Source: Planctomycetota bacterium (GTDB lineage: Bacteria; Planctomycetota; Phycisphaerae; Phycisphaerales; SM1A02). From it: 64,000 bases of DNA. Under the pieces are notes generated by a model. The model worked only from the letters and a program-made list of their open reading frames with translations, made no database searches and was not told where the DNA came from. Location: contig JAAERN010000147.1 of the NCBI GenBank assembly GCA_024230295.1, forward strand, positions 62,001 through 126,000, read 5' to 3'. The translations under genes were made by a program, and so were the position numbers. Positions 61,637 through 64,000 of this stretch are shown here, piece after piece; the stretch's first letter is position 1, and the number at the start of each line of letters is the position of its first letter.

Positions 61637-62302
61637 TCAATGGGCGTGGCTGGCGGCCGGTGCACAGATACCGGCCAAGAACTGATTCGTGATTTGGGTT
61701 GCAATGGCCTTCGGAGACGTCGGCCCAGTCGGATTCCACCAGCGATAGAGCCAGTTGAGAGTTCCAAAGAGTGACATCGTGGCGACATGGATGTCCAGCG
61801 GATACTCCGGCGGATTCTCTTTGATGATCATCGCGATGATCTCGCGAGTGAGGGTGTAGTAGGCGAGGCGAATCTCGCGGGCTTGCTCGTACGTTTCACC
61901 CTCAAGCGAATCAAGTTCGTGCGAGCATACTTTGAGTTCCGCCATGTGCTCGGCGAAGTACGTGATGTGGGCGCGGATCATGGTGCAGAGCCGATCTCGG
62001 GGCTCTTCGACACCGACCAGTCGTTCCTGCAAACTCGCGAGAAGCGAACTGAATACGCGGAACTGCATGACAAAGAGCAGCTGCTCCTTGCGGTCGAAGT
62101 AGTGGTACAGGCCCGCCAGACTCATGTCGGCTGCCTTGGCGATCGCCCGCATTGAGGCCTTCTCGTACCCGTGCTGGGCGAAAACGAGCGTGGCCGAGCG
62201 GAGGATGTGGTCCCTCCGCGTCTCGTAAGTGTCGCTGGAGGCGTCAGTTGGAGCCTCGGGCAGCGGGACGTCGAACATTTGATCGGCTCTTTGTGAGTCC
62301 AT
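61637..62302 (-). CDS. TetR family transcriptional regulator
   Basis: A 221-residue repressor. The helix-turn-helix is RDHILRSATLVFAQHGYEKA, then MRAIAKAADMSLAGLYHYF, a clean TetR DNA-binding domain. The ligand domain contains LLASLQERLVGVEEPRDRL and SLFGTLNWLYRWWNP, like acyl-CoA- or aromatic-responsive TetR proteins. GGAG lies seven bases before the ATG. It heads the molybdenum hydroxylase operon and is divergent from the bamA-like gene, so it probably controls both from the shared intergenic region. Confidence 0.9.
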   Translation of the reverse strand: MDSQRADQMFDVPLPEAPTDASSDTYETRRDHILRSATLVFAQHGYEKASMRAIAKAADMSLAGLYHYFDRKEQLLFVMQFRVFSSLLASLQERLVGVEEPRDRLCTMIRAHITYFAEHMAELKVCSHELDSLEGETYEQAREIRLAYYTLTREIIAMIIKENPPEYPLDIHVATMSLFGTLNWLYRWWNPTGPTSPKAIATQITNQFLAGICAPAASHAH

Positions 62303-62384
62303 GGGGGTCTCCAGAGGGTCCAGATCGCGGCAGAGCGGCGGCATCCGACATCATCCACCGTGGACCCCCCATCCGTCAAGGCCT

Positions 62385-62400
62385 TTTTTGATATCAAAAA
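62385..62400. promoter_or_regulatory. 16-bp perfect palindrome upstream of the bamA promoter
   Basis: TTTTTGATATCAAAAA, fully self-complementary, lies just upstream of the -35 box and between two divergent genes. It could be a second operator or contain the divergent promoter's AT-rich element. Confidence 0.45.
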
Positions 62401-62405
62401 GAGGG

Positions 62406-62435
62406 TTGACACACCAGTGGCCTGCACATCATAAT
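62406..62435 (+). promoter_or_regulatory. Sigma-70-type promoter of the bamA-like gene
   Basis: TTGACA (perfect) and CATAAT (five of six) with an 18-bp spacer; transcription would start near 62442, giving about a 90-base leader before the ATG at 62533. Confidence 0.7.
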
Positions 62436-62467
62436 CAGGATCAGCAGATCATCAGGTCTGTTTATAT

Positions 62468-62485
62468 CGAACGAACGTTCGAACG
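62468..62485. promoter_or_regulatory. TetR-type operator downstream of the bamA promoter
   Basis: CGAACGAACGTTCGAACG contains the perfect 10-bp palindrome CGAACGTTCG (62472-62481), with near-symmetric flanks. It lies about 30 bases after the predicted start site, a position where a repressor would block the bamA transcript. The adjacent TetR gene is the obvious candidate. Confidence 0.6.
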
Positions 62486-62532
62486 GGATTTGCGGCGTTA
62501 CCGCCCCGTTCCTAGCCTTGGAGTTCACCCAG

Positions 62533-63669
62533 ATGAGCATGTTCCCCACCCGCGAAACGAGTTCATTCGACTTCCAGGAGGTCGACTATCAGAAGGACGG
62601 ATTCGTCGCACGGATCACTATCAACCGTCCGCACAACTTCAATGCTTACAGCACGCCAGCCCTCGAGGAATTGGCGACCGCGTTCCAGGACGCATCGTGG
62701 GATGACGGCATCGCCGTTGTGGTGTTCACCGGCACCGGGCACAAGTCATTCTGCACCGGCGGCGACGTCAAGGAATACCAATCCTGCTACACGCAGAAGC
62801 CTCGCGACTATTGGAAGTACATGTGCCGCTTCAAGGCCTACATCGAAGCGATCACCAACTGCTCGAAGCCCGTCATCGCCCGCCTCAACGGCATGGCGGT
62901 TGGCGGTGGCAACGAAAGCCAGCTGGCATGCGACCTCGGTGTCATGGGCGAGCACGCCTTTATTGCCCAAGTCGGAACCAGTGTCGGTTCGGTCGCATGT
63001 GGCGGATCTACGCAGTGGCTTCCAATCACGGTGGGCGATCGCGCCGCTCGCGGAATTCTGTTCCTCAACCAGCGGTATCAAGCATTCACGAGTCTCTCAA
63101 TGGGTCTCGTCAATTCCGTCGTGCCAACCGTGAAGGGACCGGATGGCGAGTTCGTCACCAAGTTCACCAATGGCCGAACCTACCTGGCCGATTGGAACAC
63201 CGATCAGTGGGACGCGCCCTTCGAGAATCGTGCGACGCCGGCCGACATCAAGAAGGCCCTCAAGGGCGATGACGGCTACTCGATTGATTTCTCTCTCATG
63301 GACGAAGTTATCGCCGATCTCTGCGATCAGATTGTCAACAAGTTCTTCGAGTGCACCCGCTACACCAAGGCGCAGGTCAATTACTGGAAGGACTCCTCGT
63401 GGCACGCAACCGTCGGCCACGCTCGCGATTGGCTTGCAACGCACTACACCAGCCTTGAGCCGTACGAGGGTATGACTGCCTTCGTCGAGAAACGCAAGAC
63501 CGACTACGTCGGCATGCGAAAGCGAGCTGCCGATCCGAATGGATCGAGTGAGTTCCTGTGGGGTCCGTACTCGCAGACGTGCGGCGAATGTGGCGCCAAG
63601 GGCATTCCATCGCAGTTCGAACATTGCGGTCAGTGCGGCGCAGCACTAGCCGTCGCTATGGCGACCTGA
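62533..63669 (+). CDS. bamA: BamA/Oah-like 6-oxocyclohex-1-ene-1-carbonyl-CoA hydrolase with Cys4 tail
   Basis: A 378-residue crotonase-fold enzyme, close to the usual BamA length. Blocks include GHKSFCTGGDVKEY, NGMAVGGGNESQLACDLG, VGTSVGSVACGGSTQWLP, CTRYTKAQVNYWKD and HARDWLATHYTS, which fit BamA/Oah as I know it. BamA hydrolyses the ring after benzoyl-CoA reduction and is a marker of anaerobic aromatic degradation. The C-terminus carries CGECG and HCGQCG, a probable zinc knuckle. GGAG lies about ten bases upstream. The other benzoyl-CoA genes are not in the window. Confidence 0.8.
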   Translation: MSMFPTRETSSFDFQEVDYQKDGFVARITINRPHNFNAYSTPALEELATAFQDASWDDGIAVVVFTGTGHKSFCTGGDVKEYQSCYTQKPRDYWKYMCRFKAYIEAITNCSKPVIARLNGMAVGGGNESQLACDLGVMGEHAFIAQVGTSVGSVACGGSTQWLPITVGDRAARGILFLNQRYQAFTSLSMGLVNSVVPTVKGPDGEFVTKFTNGRTYLADWNTDQWDAPFENRATPADIKKALKGDDGYSIDFSLMDEVIADLCDQIVNKFFECTRYTKAQVNYWKDSSWHATVGHARDWLATHYTSLEPYEGMTAFVEKRKTDYVGMRKRAADPNGSSEFLWGPYSQTCGECGAKGIPSQFEHCGQCGAALAVAMAT

Positions 63670-63700
63670 TCGAGGCACAGCATTATCAGGGAGGCGCACT

Positions 63701-64000
63701 GTGGCATTGAGGCCAAGGCGAGCATTGGTAACGGGGGGGTCGACTGGAATCGGCCGCGCTGTTGCTGAGTCGCTTGCTCGGGATGGTTGTGATGTCGGCA
63801 TCGTTTTTGTGGGCGACCGGTCAGATGCCGATCCCGTTGTGGCTGCCATCGAGGATTGCGGCCAACGTGCATGGTCCCGTGTTGTGGATGTCTCCGATGC
63901 CGGTCAGGCGAAATCCGCAGTGGACGACTGCGCCGCCGAACTAGGCGGACTCGACATCCTCGTCAACAACGCGGGGATCGTCCGAGATCAGGTCATTTGG
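63701..64000 (+). CDS. SDR-family dehydrogenase (FabG/PhaB-like), 3' truncated by window
   Basis: The GTG at 63701 follows AGGGAGG at seven bases, 31 bp after the bamA stop, and the frame is open to the window edge (100 residues). The NAD(P) site is LVTGGSTGIGRAVAESLA; later DVSD and DILVNNAGIVRDQVIW are standard SDR blocks. The catalytic Tyr and Lys would lie beyond the edge. In this place it probably oxidises a 3-hydroxyacyl-CoA from ring opening. Confidence 0.85.
   Translation, partial: MALRPRRALVTGGSTGIGRAVAESLARDGCDVGIVFVGDRSDADPVVAAIEDCGQRAWSRVVDVSDAGQAKSAVDDCAAELGGLDILVNNAGIVRDQVIW

Overview
The window looks like chromosome from a planctomycete of the Phycisphaerae type. No rRNA or marker gene is present, so this rests on gene style. 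Six unrelated exported proteins end in the same kind of dockerin-like calcium-binding tail (GDLNGDG..DLL....WG.C), as is common in Phycisphaerae. CotH, CRTAC1, choice-of-anchor A and beta-helix proteins are abundant. Many genes lack a good Shine-Dalgarno, and neighbours often share ATGA or GTGA stop/start overlaps. No rRNA, tRNA, CRISPR array, phage or insertion sequence was recognised.

0-6.4 kb: after the tail of a beta-helix protein comes a tightly coupled minus-strand operon matching the Ebo metabolite-traffic cluster (eboD, an unknown 102-aa gene, eboB, eboE, eboC, eboF). A 56-bp imperfect direct repeat lies at each edge. 6.4-23 kb: mostly housekeeping and small exported proteins: aminotransferase, FolE2, a fused OlsF-like ornithine-lipid acyltransferase, a DUF669-like protein with an SSB-like tip, an SGNH/beta-helix protein, a GT4 glycosyltransferase, an AmpG-like transporter, PqiA-like and SMUG-like proteins and an EmrB-type MFS pump.

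23-32.5 kb: a twice-frameshifted DUF1761-like relic, then a membrane-anchored five-heme cytochrome overlapping a CRTAC1/ASPIC protein, an Rrf2 regulator, a tryptophanase and an M1-like peptidase. 32.5-41 kb: large exported proteins (CotH with three lamin-tail domains, a matrixin-like protease, choice-of-anchor A) and an NAD malic enzyme. A possible small RNA lies near 40.7 kb.

41-47.7 kb: a seven-gene minus-strand operon for a three-component ABC efflux system: outer-membrane factor, membrane-fusion protein, ATPase and two FtsX-like permeases, bracketed by Cys-rich exported proteins. 48-54 kb: a protein with four Cys-rich repeats, and a secreted protein joining 11 c-type hemes, an LVIVD propeller and a dockerin-like tail.

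54-64 kb: a likely anaerobic aromatic or acyl-CoA oxidation locus. It holds EtfB, EtfA and an EMO-type ETF:quinone oxidoreductase (plus strand), a two-gene molybdenum hydroxylase and TetR regulator (minus strand), and, divergent from TetR, a BamA-like ring-opening hydrolase followed by a truncated SDR dehydrogenase. The bamA promoter (TTGACA-18-CATAAT) is followed by a palindromic TetR-type operator. Electrons from acyl-CoA dehydrogenases outside the window would pass through EtfAB and EMO to the quinone pool, perhaps on to the multiheme cytochromes.
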